Below, in pieces: positions 9,091 to 17,800 of a stretch of 64,000 nt of DNA. Position numbers and translations under genes: made by a program. How positions within the stretch are numbered: the first letter of the stretch is position 1; each line of letters opens with the position of its first letter. A model generated the notes under the pieces. That model saw nothing but the letters and a program-made list of their open reading frames with translations. It was not told the origin of the DNA and made no database searches. The DNA is taken from NCBI GenBank assembly GCA_025928155.1, contig JAICKC010000006.1:1-64000 (forward strand), in the 5' to 3' direction. The DNA is from Candidatus Saccharimonadota bacterium. GTDB taxonomy: Bacteria > Patescibacteriota > Saccharimonadia > Saccharimonadales > UBA4665.

Positions 9091-9936
9091 TTACGCTACT
9101 TTCAGTAGACTGCCGCGTCCCCAGTTGCCAATAATTTGGACGCATAAAGACTCCTCGGTGGCAAACAGCGTCGAACCGTCATGGAGGCAGGCGTCGGTGT
9201 TGATGATAAGAGCCTGTCGAGGTTCTACTAGTATTCCCACGCAGAGCAGGTCATCCGGATGGTCACGGTGCCAGTCGTGAAACATGAAGTAGGGGTCATC
9301 GTAGTACTCGGGGTTGCGTGTCATGTGGGCGAGCGTCACGACATCAGTTGGACAGAAGAACGTCATGCGTGTACCAGGTCCGGCATTCCCAATAAGTCGG
9401 CGAGGACTCCGCATGCGCTGCGTGATTGGAAGTTTCCCCTGCCAGTCAATGTGGGGCCCTCCTTTCTTGCCTCGTTCAGGGTGGTCTTGGCTGAGCGGAA
9501 CGGTTGTCGTGGTGAGTTCTCCGGGCTGGGCAAGTGCTATGCGGATAAATCGATCACCGATGCGCAAGGCCGCCGCCTCTATCCTTTCCATATGTATCTC
9601 GTCGTCTCCTATCCTATCGGCCCCGAACGCGTCACGAGGGTAAGCGTCTATAGCTTCACACAGTTCCTCTGGCATCTGCATGACCTCGATAACTGCCGAT
9701 GGCGGGGTAGCTGTATCGGCAAATAACGGCTCAAGCGCAGCTTTGCCCAGCCAGCGGCCAGCCGTTATGTCAGGCAGGATGGGGTAATTCTGATAGCCCT
9801 CGTGCCGGTGGGCGGGTAAAAAACGTGTTACCCACACCTTGTCAGGCATAGAGGCCCCGTCGAGCCTGAGATTGGTCTGGAGGGCACCAATAGCCGCTAG
9901 ATAATTAGGTTCCGAGCCCTGCACGAGGTGAGGCAT
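9091..9936 (-). CDS. Unknown protein, possible 2OG-Fe(II)-oxygenase-like fold
   Basis: 281 residues when started at ATG 9936 (MPHLVQGSE). No signal or membrane segment, so cytoplasmic. The C-terminal half has an H-x-D pair (GGPHIDWQGKLP) and, about 100 residues later, a His in LIINTDACLHDGSTLF. This spacing resembles the H-x-D...H iron-binding facial triad of Fe(II)/2-oxoglutarate oxygenases with a double-stranded beta-helix. This is a pattern argument only. It is divergent from the LolA-like gene at 10076. Confidence 0.55.
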   Translation of the reverse strand: MPHLVQGSEPNYLAAIGALQTNLRLDGASMPDKVWVTRFLPAHRHEGYQNYPILPDITAGRWLGKAALEPLFADTATPPSAVIEVMQMPEELCEAIDAYPRDAFGADRIGDDEIHMERIEAAALRIGDRFIRIALAQPGELTTTTVPLSQDHPERGKKGGPHIDWQGKLPITQRMRSPRRLIGNAGPGTRMTFFCPTDVVTLAHMTRNPEYYDDPYFMFHDWHRDHPDDLLCVGILVEPRQALIINTDACLHDGSTLFATEESLCVQIIGNWGRGSLLKVA

Positions 9937-10075
9937 GAGAGTAGGGTACTCTATTGTATAGAATAATTGAAGCCGAAAAGGCGCCGTTTTCTCCGCCGAA
10001 GTTCGTATTAATTGACAGCTTGAAAACCCGCCCTGTATAGTTATGCTTAAGGTTATATTAAGGTGGGGGCTAGGC

Positions 10076-10834
10076 ATGAGGTTACAAGTAAAAGCTTTAA
10101 GTAGGCAAGAGCGGGGTATGGGTCACGTGCTTCTGATTGCCCTGATAGTGATCGTGCTGGGCGTAATAGGCTTTGCCGGCTACACCGTTGCTCATAAGAA
10201 CAGCCCGAAGGCAAGTACTAAGACCACAACTACTAATACGAGCAGCGAAAAGTCTGCTACCGACACCGGCTGCGTCGCCACCTACCACGATGCCAACCTC
10301 TGTAAGTTCGCCGCGCACGCCAACGTCGACAAAATGGCCTACAAGGCCACGCTTACGGTCACCAACGATCAGGGGGTCAGCAACATGGCGCTGGAAAGCG
10401 ACGGCAAGGGCAATACCAGCTCAACCCTGACTGGCAACGGCCAAGCCATAAACACTGTCATGCTGAACGGCGCTAGCTACATGCAGATGACCGCCGGTGG
10501 TGTGTGGTACGAATATCCGTCTGGCAGTAACACGCCGGACACCAGTGCTAACCCCGCCAGCGGCATGAACCTCGTACTCGGTGCCGGCATCACCTACAAG
10601 CCGCTTGGCACCGAAGCTTGCGGCAGCCTGACCTGTTTTAAGTACCAAGTCACTGATACGGCGACACCTAAGGTCACCCAAACCGCTTGGTTCGATAACC
10701 AGCACTATCTGCTGCGCGAGTGGAAAGCTGTCAGCACTGATACTACTGAAGGGACGGTTGACATGCAGCTCACCTATCCTTCATCCGTGACCATCTCGAA
10801 GCCCTCGCCAGTGCAGCCGTTTACGGCCCAGTAG
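10076..10834 (+). CDS. Membrane-anchored LolA/LppX-like protein
   Basis: 252 residues. One N-terminal membrane anchor (about residues 16-38) is followed by a Thr/Ser/Lys linker, so the domain is extracytoplasmic. Alternating strands, with GVWYEYPSG, CGSLTCFKYQVTD and TQTAWFDNQHYLLREWKA, resemble the half-barrel of LolA/LppX-LprG lipid-binding proteins (strand-rich, ending in a treated-residue W-F-D strand). The paired Cys (ACGSLTC) could form a disulfide. It may carry lipid or lipoprotein between membrane and surface. ATG 10076 is preferred; an upstream ATG at 10043 and one at 10118 are alternatives. Confidence 0.65.
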   Translation: MRLQVKALSRQERGMGHVLLIALIVIVLGVIGFAGYTVAHKNSPKASTKTTTTNTSSEKSATDTGCVATYHDANLCKFAAHANVDKMAYKATLTVTNDQGVSNMALESDGKGNTSSTLTGNGQAINTVMLNGASYMQMTAGGVWYEYPSGSNTPDTSANPASGMNLVLGAGITYKPLGTEACGSLTCFKYQVTDTATPKVTQTAWFDNQHYLLREWKAVSTDTTEGTVDMQLTYPSSVTISKPSPVQPFTAQ

Positions 10835-10912
10835 CCGCAGATTCGTTTGCGAGCGAGCCGGCCTTACGGTCGCTGGCTACCAGTGCTGAGCAGTGTGTCT
10901 GGAAAGACGAGG

Positions 10913-11509
10913 TCAGGCTTGAGAGTATAGTCCATGCTTATGGATATAATCTAGCATCGTTGGATTGGGCAGTCGGGACATGTCAGCTGAGCCATCTCTG
11001 AGCTGAGAAGATGCCAAGTCGGCATCGGACGTATGGATGCAGGTGTAGCGTATCAACGTCCTGTACTCTTTCTCCAGCTGTGCCATTATCGCGGCTATCT
11101 CGTCTGCGTCGTCATCGGCCCTTACGCTGATCGCAAAAGAAACGTCATTGAATAATAACTCCAAGCCTTCCCATCTGTACGCAAAGGTTCGCACGACGTC
11201 AGAGCCGACCAGGAATACCATGGGTGTATTGCCCAAAAGGGAGCGCAGTTCGGGCAAAGTGTCCTTGACTGTGAATTGTTCTGACGGCAGATCCAAGACG
11301 CGAAGAGAGGTGATAGCTTCAGTGGCCCGCTCGATAAGGGCGATTCGGTGCAAGATATCTGTGACGTTGTGTTTGTTTCGCGGCCTGCGCTCCGGCAGCA
11401 ACACGACTTCGTCAAGTCCGCATGCCCGTATGGCCGCTTGGGAGAATGCAATATGACCTCGATGGATTGGGTCGAACGTGCCTGAATATACGCCTATGCG
11501 AGAACTCAT
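10913..11509 (-). CDS. NadD-like nicotinate-nucleotide adenylyltransferase family protein
   Basis: 198 residues. GVYSGTFDPIHRGHI is the nucleotidyltransferase GxFDPxHxGH motif; SSQLRDG near residue 170 occupies the place of the ISSTxIR signature. Length and order fit NadD, which adenylates nicotinate mononucleotide in NAD synthesis, though related pantetheine-phosphate or other transferases are possible. Its start codon overlaps by ATGA the stop of a 25-codon reading frame that is a captured copy of the 7305 gene start, so translation is probably coupled to it. Confidence 0.75.
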   Translation of the reverse strand: MSSRIGVYSGTFDPIHRGHIAFSQAAIRACGLDEVVLLPERRPRNKHNVTDILHRIALIERATEAITSLRVLDLPSEQFTVKDTLPELRSLLGNTPMVFLVGSDVVRTFAYRWEGLELLFNDVSFAISVRADDDADEIAAIMAQLEKEYRTLIRYTCIHTSDADLASSQLRDGSADMSRLPNPTMLDYIHKHGLYSQA

Positions 11510-11583
11510 ATTCTTTGCCAGCAAGCAATCTGATTATCAACAATCTTGTCACGCACGAGCTTAGCAAATCTGAATGTAGGCAT
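11506..11583 (-). pseudogene. Truncated copy of the MazG-like gene start, fused before nadD-like gene
   Basis: The frame reads MPTFRFAKLVRDKIVDNQIA then diverges (CWQRI) and stops with ATGA overlap at the start of the NadD-like gene. It matches the first 20 codons of the gene at 7305, and the upstream 60 bp match too, including TATTAT, the A/T tract and CAGACTGCC. The hairpin copy next to it is degraded. It is a partial duplication that now acts as a promoter plus leader peptide. Confidence 0.8.
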
Positions 11584-11921
11584 CATCTTTATAATAACAA
11601 AAAGAGACGTCAGTTCGGGTGCCTCGAGCGGGTTCAGACTGCCGGCCCAGACGTAAAAGTTTACACCAACTTAAAGCTGAGACGACCAGATGGAGAGGAG
11701 TTATCGGTGTCATTTACGAGCAGAGAAGTTCAGATACTCCCGTGCAGCGTACATACCTAGTAGAGCAGCCCACTAAAAACACAAGCCTCAGCTGATATCC
11801 TTAGTGAGTTGCCGGAAACGAAGGTAAATGAAATAGTGTGAATAGCTGGCATGGTTGCCAAATTCGACGCTACGTCAATTCCTCCGTTTCCGGAAGCTCT
11901 CTGCTCCTCATCCTGAGCGGC
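11584..11921. other. Gene-poor stretch
   Basis: The first 60 bp are the diverged upstream copy described for 11506-11583. From about 11645 to 11921 I see no convincing gene, RNA or repeat; short frames there lack ribosome-binding sites and family features. Confidence 0.5.
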
Positions 11922-12035
11922 TTAACGCGCAGTGCGCCTTGACCGCCTTTGGAGAAGCCATCCCACGCCAGCCACGACAGCCAGCCATGCCGCGACGAGC
12001 ATGCACCAGAAGGAGATGTTATCCAGCAGTTGCAT
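11922..12035 (-). CDS. Putative 37-residue membrane microprotein
   Basis: It encodes MQLLDNISFWCMLVAAW then a hydrophobic stretch, and ends in a basic RRSRRTAR tail: one membrane helix with a positively charged end. The start overlaps a stop as TAATG, where a 7-codon frame begins just after GGAGGAA, so reinitiation is plausible. It is 47 bp downstream of the other small membrane gene, in the same direction. Composition and topology are gene-like, but no homology can be claimed. Confidence 0.42.
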   Translation of the reverse strand: MQLLDNISFWCMLVAAWLAVVAGVGWLLQRRSRRTAR

Positions 12036-12082
12036 TAGCTACGTGTAGTCCCTGGCATTTCCTCCTGTCGTGAGCGAAAGCC

Positions 12083-12235
12083 CTAGTTATGGGTGGCGGC
12101 TAGTGTTATGAACGTCGTACCGACTGTGACGAGCATCATCGCGATAGGTATTAGTGTGAAGTTGCGACGAGCAGCCATTGCCATACAGAACGCAGCGACG
12201 CAGAACAGTATGCCAGCGATGTAAAACCCAGGCAT
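12083..12235 (-). CDS. Putative 50-residue two-helix membrane protein
   Basis: It reads MPGFYIAGILFCVAAF..., with two membrane helices joined by a short AARRNF loop. GGAAGG lies 9 nt upstream of ATG 12235, a good ribosome-binding site that decides this start over an in-frame upstream ATG. The inverted repeat at 12265-12320 lies immediately upstream. No family is recognised. Confidence 0.55.
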   Translation of the reverse strand: MPGFYIAGILFCVAAFCMAMAARRNFTLIPIAMMLVTVGTTFITLAATHN

Positions 12236-12264
12236 TGGTGTAATCCTTCCGTGAGAATTCTTGA

Positions 12265-12320
12265 ATCTGTTAAGGGACAAGGTACACGAATCCTATCATG
12301 TCACTTGTTCCTTAACAGAT
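12265..12320. repeat. 17-bp inverted repeat (16/17) with 22-nt spacer
   Basis: Left arm ATCTGTTAAGGGACAAG (12265-12281) and right arm CTTGTTCCTTAACAGAT (12304-12320) differ at one position. The repeat lies 30 bp before the small membrane gene. It could be a regulator site, a leader hairpin or ends of a deleted element; no T-tract follows. Confidence 0.8.
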
Positions 12321-12645
12321 CTGTAGCGGAGAGCGTGTTAATGTGCCCCGGAAGCAGCTACCCGCCTCAACGAAGTATTCACACGATAGCATAAGAAATA
12401 TGAGTTGTCAATATTAGCAACAGAGGTAGAGGGGCAGAGTTTATGGAGAGCCGGGGTGTCGAACCCGAATATAACAGAGGGCAATGCATATCAAGCAAAA
12501 AGAGGCAATACGTCATAGCGTATCTACCTCTGTAAAAATATACTTGGTACGCTCAAAAAAATCGAACCTACGCGACAGATTAGAAATTCAACTCGAAATA
12601 AAATGGCGCTGATCCGCCAACATCCTCATCTCTGTAAATCAGAAA
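12321..12645. other. Intergenic region with tRNA-like debris
   Basis: On the minus strand, downstream of tRNA-Arg(TCG), there are two T-arm-like motifs. One at about 12440-12466 reads CGGGTTCGACACCCCGGC and then CTCTCCA. The other at about 12547-12570 has GTAGGTTCGA and ends GCGTACCA. Neither can be folded into a complete cloverleaf. They look like decayed tRNA genes. No protein gene is evident. Confidence 0.4.
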
Positions 12646-12720
12646 TGGTGCCCCCGGAGGGATTCGAACCCCCAACGACAGTTCCGAAGACTGTTGTGAT
12701 ATCCGTTTCACTACAGGGGC
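12646..12720 (-). tRNA. tRNA-Arg (anticodon TCG)
   Basis: Acceptor GCCCCTG pairs with CGGGGGC; D-arm GTG/CAC; anticodon stem ACAGT/ACTGT with loop CTTCGGA; T-arm GGGGG/CCCTC with loop TTCGAAT; discriminator A; encoded CCA. Anticodon TCG reads CGA and, by wobble, other CGN codons. Confidence 0.95.
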
Positions 12721-12908
12721 GGCAGCATTAAGTTTACATCATCGAACGATAAAGACAATCACGCCAAGCCATAACCTTCCAATATAACTCACTCCCTTTT
12801 GCGTCCACTGTCATCTGATGCACAAGCGTAAAGTGTGATATTCGTCACAGTTTAAACATAAGCACTGTGCCAGACTTACACTAGGTAACGCTAAACAGGG
12901 GACAACCA

Positions 12909-13463
12909 ATGGATCGCAGCGCACTAGATAAACTCATATCATCCACAGGGGTAGTGGTGGCGGTGGTGCTGCTGGCGGCCTCGGGCGGCCTATTCTATGC
13001 GCATAACTTTATACATGGGGAGGTACACGACCAGTTGGCGGCCGAGAAAATCAATTTTCCGGCAGTCGGCAGCGCAGGTTTGACAGCCCTTCCGTCTGCT
13101 GACCAAGCGGCGATCGCACAATACGCTGGGCAGCAGCTGACTACCGGCGCCCAAGCCGAAGTATTTGCCGATCACTACATCGCGGTACATCTCAAGAAAA
13201 TCGGCGGCGGCAAAACGTATTCTGAACTGAGTACCGAATCAATGGCGAGCCCTACCGACGCTGCGCTCAAGGGCAAAGTGGACACCGTATTCCGCGGGGA
13301 AATGTTGCGGGGCGTCCTACTTAATGCCTACGCCTTCGACACTATGGCCACGATAGCCTATTACGCCGCGTTCGGCGCGTTGGCTGCGGCTGCACTGTTG
13401 TTTATCTTGGCCGCGTTCGGTTTTCGCCACGCCGGTGTTGCCGCTCGCACCAAGCGTCGGTAG
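12909..13463 (+). CDS. Two-helix membrane protein, unknown function
   Basis: 184 residues with membrane helices at about 9-30 and 146-170 and an extracytoplasmic loop of about 115 residues between them, rich in Ala and Gln; the C-terminus is basic (RTKRR). AGGGGAC lies 5-10 nt before ATG 12909. Similar two-helix exported-loop proteins are common in Actinobacteria and Saccharibacteria, but I know no function. It is followed by the propeller gene after 66 bp and may be co-transcribed with it. Confidence 0.65.
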   Translation: MDRSALDKLISSTGVVVAVVLLAASGGLFYAHNFIHGEVHDQLAAEKINFPAVGSAGLTALPSADQAAIAQYAGQQLTTGAQAEVFADHYIAVHLKKIGGGKTYSELSTESMASPTDAALKGKVDTVFRGEMLRGVLLNAYAFDTMATIAYYAAFGALAAAALLFILAAFGFRHAGVAARTKRR

Positions 13464-13529
13464 GTTAGTGGCTTTTGGCATTTCTGCAAACCGCGCCTAT
13501 AATTCACAGCATAAGCAGAATATGAAGAT

Positions 13530-14756
13530 ATGGCAGCGGTTCAACCAGCTTCGGCAGCACGACATTCACTAGCATTCCGAGGATTGCAGGTTGTGGTCAT
13601 CCTCTTATTGGTGATTTTCGTCGGATTCTTTTCGGCGGCGGTTATCGCCGGTTCGCTCGGAGCGGGACTGTTGATGGCCGTGCCGCTAGTGTTTGGCGTC
13701 GCGTCGCTATGTTTGCTTTTAGCCACCCGGCCACAGCGGACATCGAAACTCAGGCGAAGTGTAACCATGACAGCGCTTCTGCTGTTTGCCGTGACAGGCT
13801 ATGGCTCGTTCCATATTCTGTGGAAATATGTACAGCCGACACTACTGCCTAAAAAAGTCGTGGCGGTGGGCAACCCGTGGGTCATGGAGGGCAATATTTT
13901 TACTGACAACGATTACACCAATCCGGTGATCATAAAGTTCCCGGGCGGCCTATATCGCATGTATTTCCACGACCATGACAACATGCTCATGGCCAGTTCC
14001 CCCGACGGCCGACACTTCAGCAATGTGAACAAGCTATTCCAGGGCGAAATGCCTACGGTGGTGTCGCTACCGGACGGCCGCTATCGCATGTACTATTTTA
14101 TAAATGCCAACTTGCCGCCGGCCGGTCAGGCAGCACCTTCGCCGCAGCCGATGCCTATGCAAAACTGCGGCGATAATTGCCATGCCACCAAGCATGAGCT
14201 GGTGAGTGCTGTGAGCAGCGACGGAATTCGTTGGACGCAGGAGCAGGGTATCCGCCTGACAGCCTCTTCCGGTGGCTACGACGCCAGCACTATGATTCAC
14301 CCCTCTGTTGTTCGGCTCGCTGACGGCTCGTACAAGCTGTATTACGATGGCGAAGTTGACGACGTGCATTCGTACGCTCTCGCCGAACATTACCGCAAAA
14401 TCCTGAGCGCCAGCAGTCCTGACGGCCTGACCTGGAGTCGTGATCCGGGCTATCGCATTGACGAAAAGCCGCTGCATACTTTCGAGGCCTATTCACCAAA
14501 GGCCGTGTACCAAAGCGGCCAGGTCATCTTGCGCTTTACCACACCGAACGGTATCTACCAGGCGAGCTCCAGTGACACCCTACACTTTACTCTTAGCAAG
14601 AACCCAATCTTTTCGCCCGGCCGTATCCCCATGCCTAGCGACGATGGTGCACTCGGCTCGTATCAGGACGCGTTTGTTTTGTCCGACACCGGCGGCAACC
14701 GCATGTACTTTTGGATCGACGGTAAGGGAATTTTCTCGGCCTTCCAGAAGACGTAG
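13530..14756 (+). CDS. Membrane-anchored GH43/GH32-like beta-propeller protein
   Basis: 408 residues. Three N-terminal membrane helices (about 16-40, 44-65, 72-95) are followed by an extracytoplasmic domain. Repeated blade motifs are visible: GLYRMYFHDHDNMLMASSPD, GRYRMYYFI, SSDGIRWTQE, GSYKLYYDGEVDD, SSPDGLTWSRD and GNRMYFWI. This [G]xYxMYY...SxDGxxW pattern is that of five-bladed propeller glycosidases (GH43, GH32, GH130-like). Candidate acidic residues (DNDYTNP, EAYSPK) sit where catalytic Asp/Glu would be. Whether it hydrolyses or only binds glycan cannot be told. Confidence 0.7.
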   Translation: MAAVQPASAARHSLAFRGLQVVVILLLVIFVGFFSAAVIAGSLGAGLLMAVPLVFGVASLCLLLATRPQRTSKLRRSVTMTALLLFAVTGYGSFHILWKYVQPTLLPKKVVAVGNPWVMEGNIFTDNDYTNPVIIKFPGGLYRMYFHDHDNMLMASSPDGRHFSNVNKLFQGEMPTVVSLPDGRYRMYYFINANLPPAGQAAPSPQPMPMQNCGDNCHATKHELVSAVSSDGIRWTQEQGIRLTASSGGYDASTMIHPSVVRLADGSYKLYYDGEVDDVHSYALAEHYRKILSASSPDGLTWSRDPGYRIDEKPLHTFEAYSPKAVYQSGQVILRFTTPNGIYQASSSDTLHFTLSKNPIFSPGRIPMPSDDGALGSYQDAFVLSDTGGNRMYFWIDGKGIFSAFQKT

Positions 14757-14828
14757 GCGGTTCACCTGGCCATCTAGCCATAGTATTACTGACAGTACAT
14801 TGTTTTCTTATAGACAAACTGATGACCG

Positions 14829-17800
14829 GTGCGCTTTAATGAGGCCATGAAGCAATTATATGGGGTTCATCTGCAGGTTTTTAAAGGTGCGATTCTAACA
14901 AGTGTAAGTGCGGTGCTTATCAGCAGCCTGCTGCTCGGGGGTACGGCCAGGGCGGCCGGGCCAACGTTTGTGCAGGTAGTGGCGGCGCAGCCGCAAACCA
15001 ACCAGAGCGCCGTAACGGTTAAGTTCACCAAAGCACAGGTGGCGGGCGACACCAACGTGCTGGCTATCGGTACAGCCGATACGACATCCAATATCACCGG
15101 CGTGACTGACAGCGCCGGCAACAGCTACGCCGTAGCGACCCCCATGACGCGCGGCTCCAGCCAGAGCCAGGCGATTTACTACGCCAAAAATATCGCGGCA
15201 GCAGTGGCTAACACCAATACCGTGACCGTTACCTTTAACACACCAGCTCGGTACGTTGATCTGCGCGCTGCCGAATACAGTGGTCTTGATGCCAGCAGCC
15301 CGCTGGATAAGTCAGCCTCGGCTACCGGCAGCAGTTCCAGCGCTTCCACGCCGTCCGTGACAACGACGTACGGCAATGAGCTGGTATTTGGCGCTGGCGA
15401 CACGTCGGGCACCTTTTCGAACTCTGGCAGCGGGTTTACCAAGCGTATTATTACCAATCCTGACTCCGACATCGTGGAAGACAAAGTGGTGAGCACCGTT
15501 GGTTCGTACAACGCCGTGGCAACGCAGAGTGGCGCTTGGGTTATGCAGGTTGCGACCTTCAAGGCCGCCGGCTCAACGCCTGACACTACGCCGCCATCGG
15601 TTCCAACCGGCCTGAATGGTAACGCTGCTTCTCAGACGCAAGTTAGCCTGTCGTGGAACGCTTCCACCGACAATGTCGGTGTAACCGGCTACAAGGTATA
15701 TCGCAATGGCACGCAGGTGGCGACCACCACTACGACCAGCTACCAGGACACTGGTCTCGCGCCAGGTACGACTTATAGCTATTCAGTTGCCGCATACGAT
15801 GCCGCCGGCAATACTTCAGCCCCTGTTACGGCCATAAATGTCACCACGCTGGCTCCCGACACCACGCCACCAAGCGCACCGGCTAACCTGAACGCCACGC
15901 CGGTTTCGACCAGCGAAATCGACCTCAGCTGGTCGGCTTCCACCGACAATGTCGGTGTAACCGGCTACAAGGTCTACCGTCAGGGTAGTCTGGTCGGTAC
16001 TAGCGCTAGCCTGAGCTACAACGACAAGAGTTTGGCCGCCGGCACCACATACAGCTATACCGTCAGCGCGGTTGATGCCGCCGGCAATGAGTCAGCTCAG
16101 TCGAGTGCCATGATAGCTACGACCGAGGCTCCCGACACCACACCGCCAACCGTCCCGACTGGCTTGAGTGTGGGCGGTGCGACAACATCGCAGCTAACAT
16201 TGAACTGGGCGGGCAGCATCGACAACGTGGGTGTCGCGGGTTATCACGTATTCCGCGGCGGTACGCAGATCGCCAGTACTACGAGCACCACCTACCAGGA
16301 CACTGGTCTGACTGCCAACACTCCCTACCTCTACACAGTTTCCGCCTTCGATGCCGCCGGCAACGAATCAGCCCAGTCGTCTGCCGCCAGCGGCACCACC
16401 CAGCAGCAAACCGGACCGAACTTCCCGTTTGTGGCCAGTGTAAGCGCTAATCACCGCTACCTGCTCGACCAGTTCGGTCATCCCTTCTTGATGGTTGGTG
16501 ATTCGCCGCACTCGCTTACCGCGAACCTCACCGAGCCTCAGGCCGACACTTACTTCGCTAACCGCCAGTCTCATGGCGTCAACGCAGCATGGATGCAGGC
16601 GCTAGTTGATGGCTACACCGGTGGCCGCAGCAACGGAGCCACGTACGACGGTATTCTGCCGTTCACTACACCCAACGATTTCTCAACGCCGAACCCAGCT
16701 TACTTCCAGCGTCTCAGCGATATGGTCAACCTGGCTGCTCAGCACGGCGTCACCGTATTCCTTGACCCAATGGACACCGCCGGCTGGCAGAGCCAGTACG
16801 AAAGTAACGGCGCCACTAAGGACTACAACTACGGCGTCTACCTCGGTACCCTCTTCAAAAATGCACCGAATATAGTCTGGATTACCGGTAACGACTACGG
16901 TATGTGGTGGAATGCCACCGATGACAACGATGTCACATCTATAGCTAAGGGCATTGCTTCAGTTGACACGCACCACCTGCAAACGGTGCAGTTGAATGGC
17001 ACCATCAGTTCCTCTCTGGATGACTCAAATTGGACGCCAATCATCAGCATGAACGGTGCCTACACCTACTACCCGACGTACGACGAAGTCCTGCATGCTT
17101 ACAACCAGATGCCGACCATGCCAGTCTACCTACAGGAAGCTAATTACGAGTTCGAAAACAACACTAATGCGAGCTACCCGACCACCAATGAGTCGCTGCG
17201 CCGTCAGAGCTGGTGGACTATTACGAGCGGCGGTGTGGCCGGCCAGATGTATGGCAACAGCTACACCTGGGACACGTCAGATTGGCCGACTGAGCAGGCT
17301 CACCTTGACACGCCAGGCGTCATCCAGATGCAGTACTGGGCCAGTCTGCTCGAAGGCCATGAGTGGTACAACCTGACACCCGACCAGACACACACTTTCC
17401 TGACCGCCGGCATGGGTACCTACGACCCCGCTCAGGATGATGTACTGCAGAGCGACTACGCCACAGCAGCAATTACGTCGGACGGCGCATTTGGTCTAGT
17501 GTATGTGCCAGCCGCTCGCACTGTTACAGTGAACTTAAGTAAGCTGTCTGGTGCTGTGACCGCTCGCTGGTTTGACCCGAGCAACAATACCTATCAGCCG
17601 ATCAGTGGCTCGCCATTTGCGGCTGGCAGCAGCTCACAGCAGTTCACTACTCCTGGCGTGAATGCGGACGGCAATAACGACTGGGTGCTGGTGCTCGACG
17701 GCACTACCGGCCCCGACACCACCGCACCAAGCGCGCCAACTAATCTGACCGCCACCGGCACTTCAGGGTCGACAGCAAGCCTCTCATGGAATGCCAGCAC

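Noticed and set aside
12430-12470. 3' end of a tmRNA
   Set aside because: The T-arm-like piece has no matching 5' acceptor strand 300-400 bp away on the same strand and no tag-peptide frame was found.
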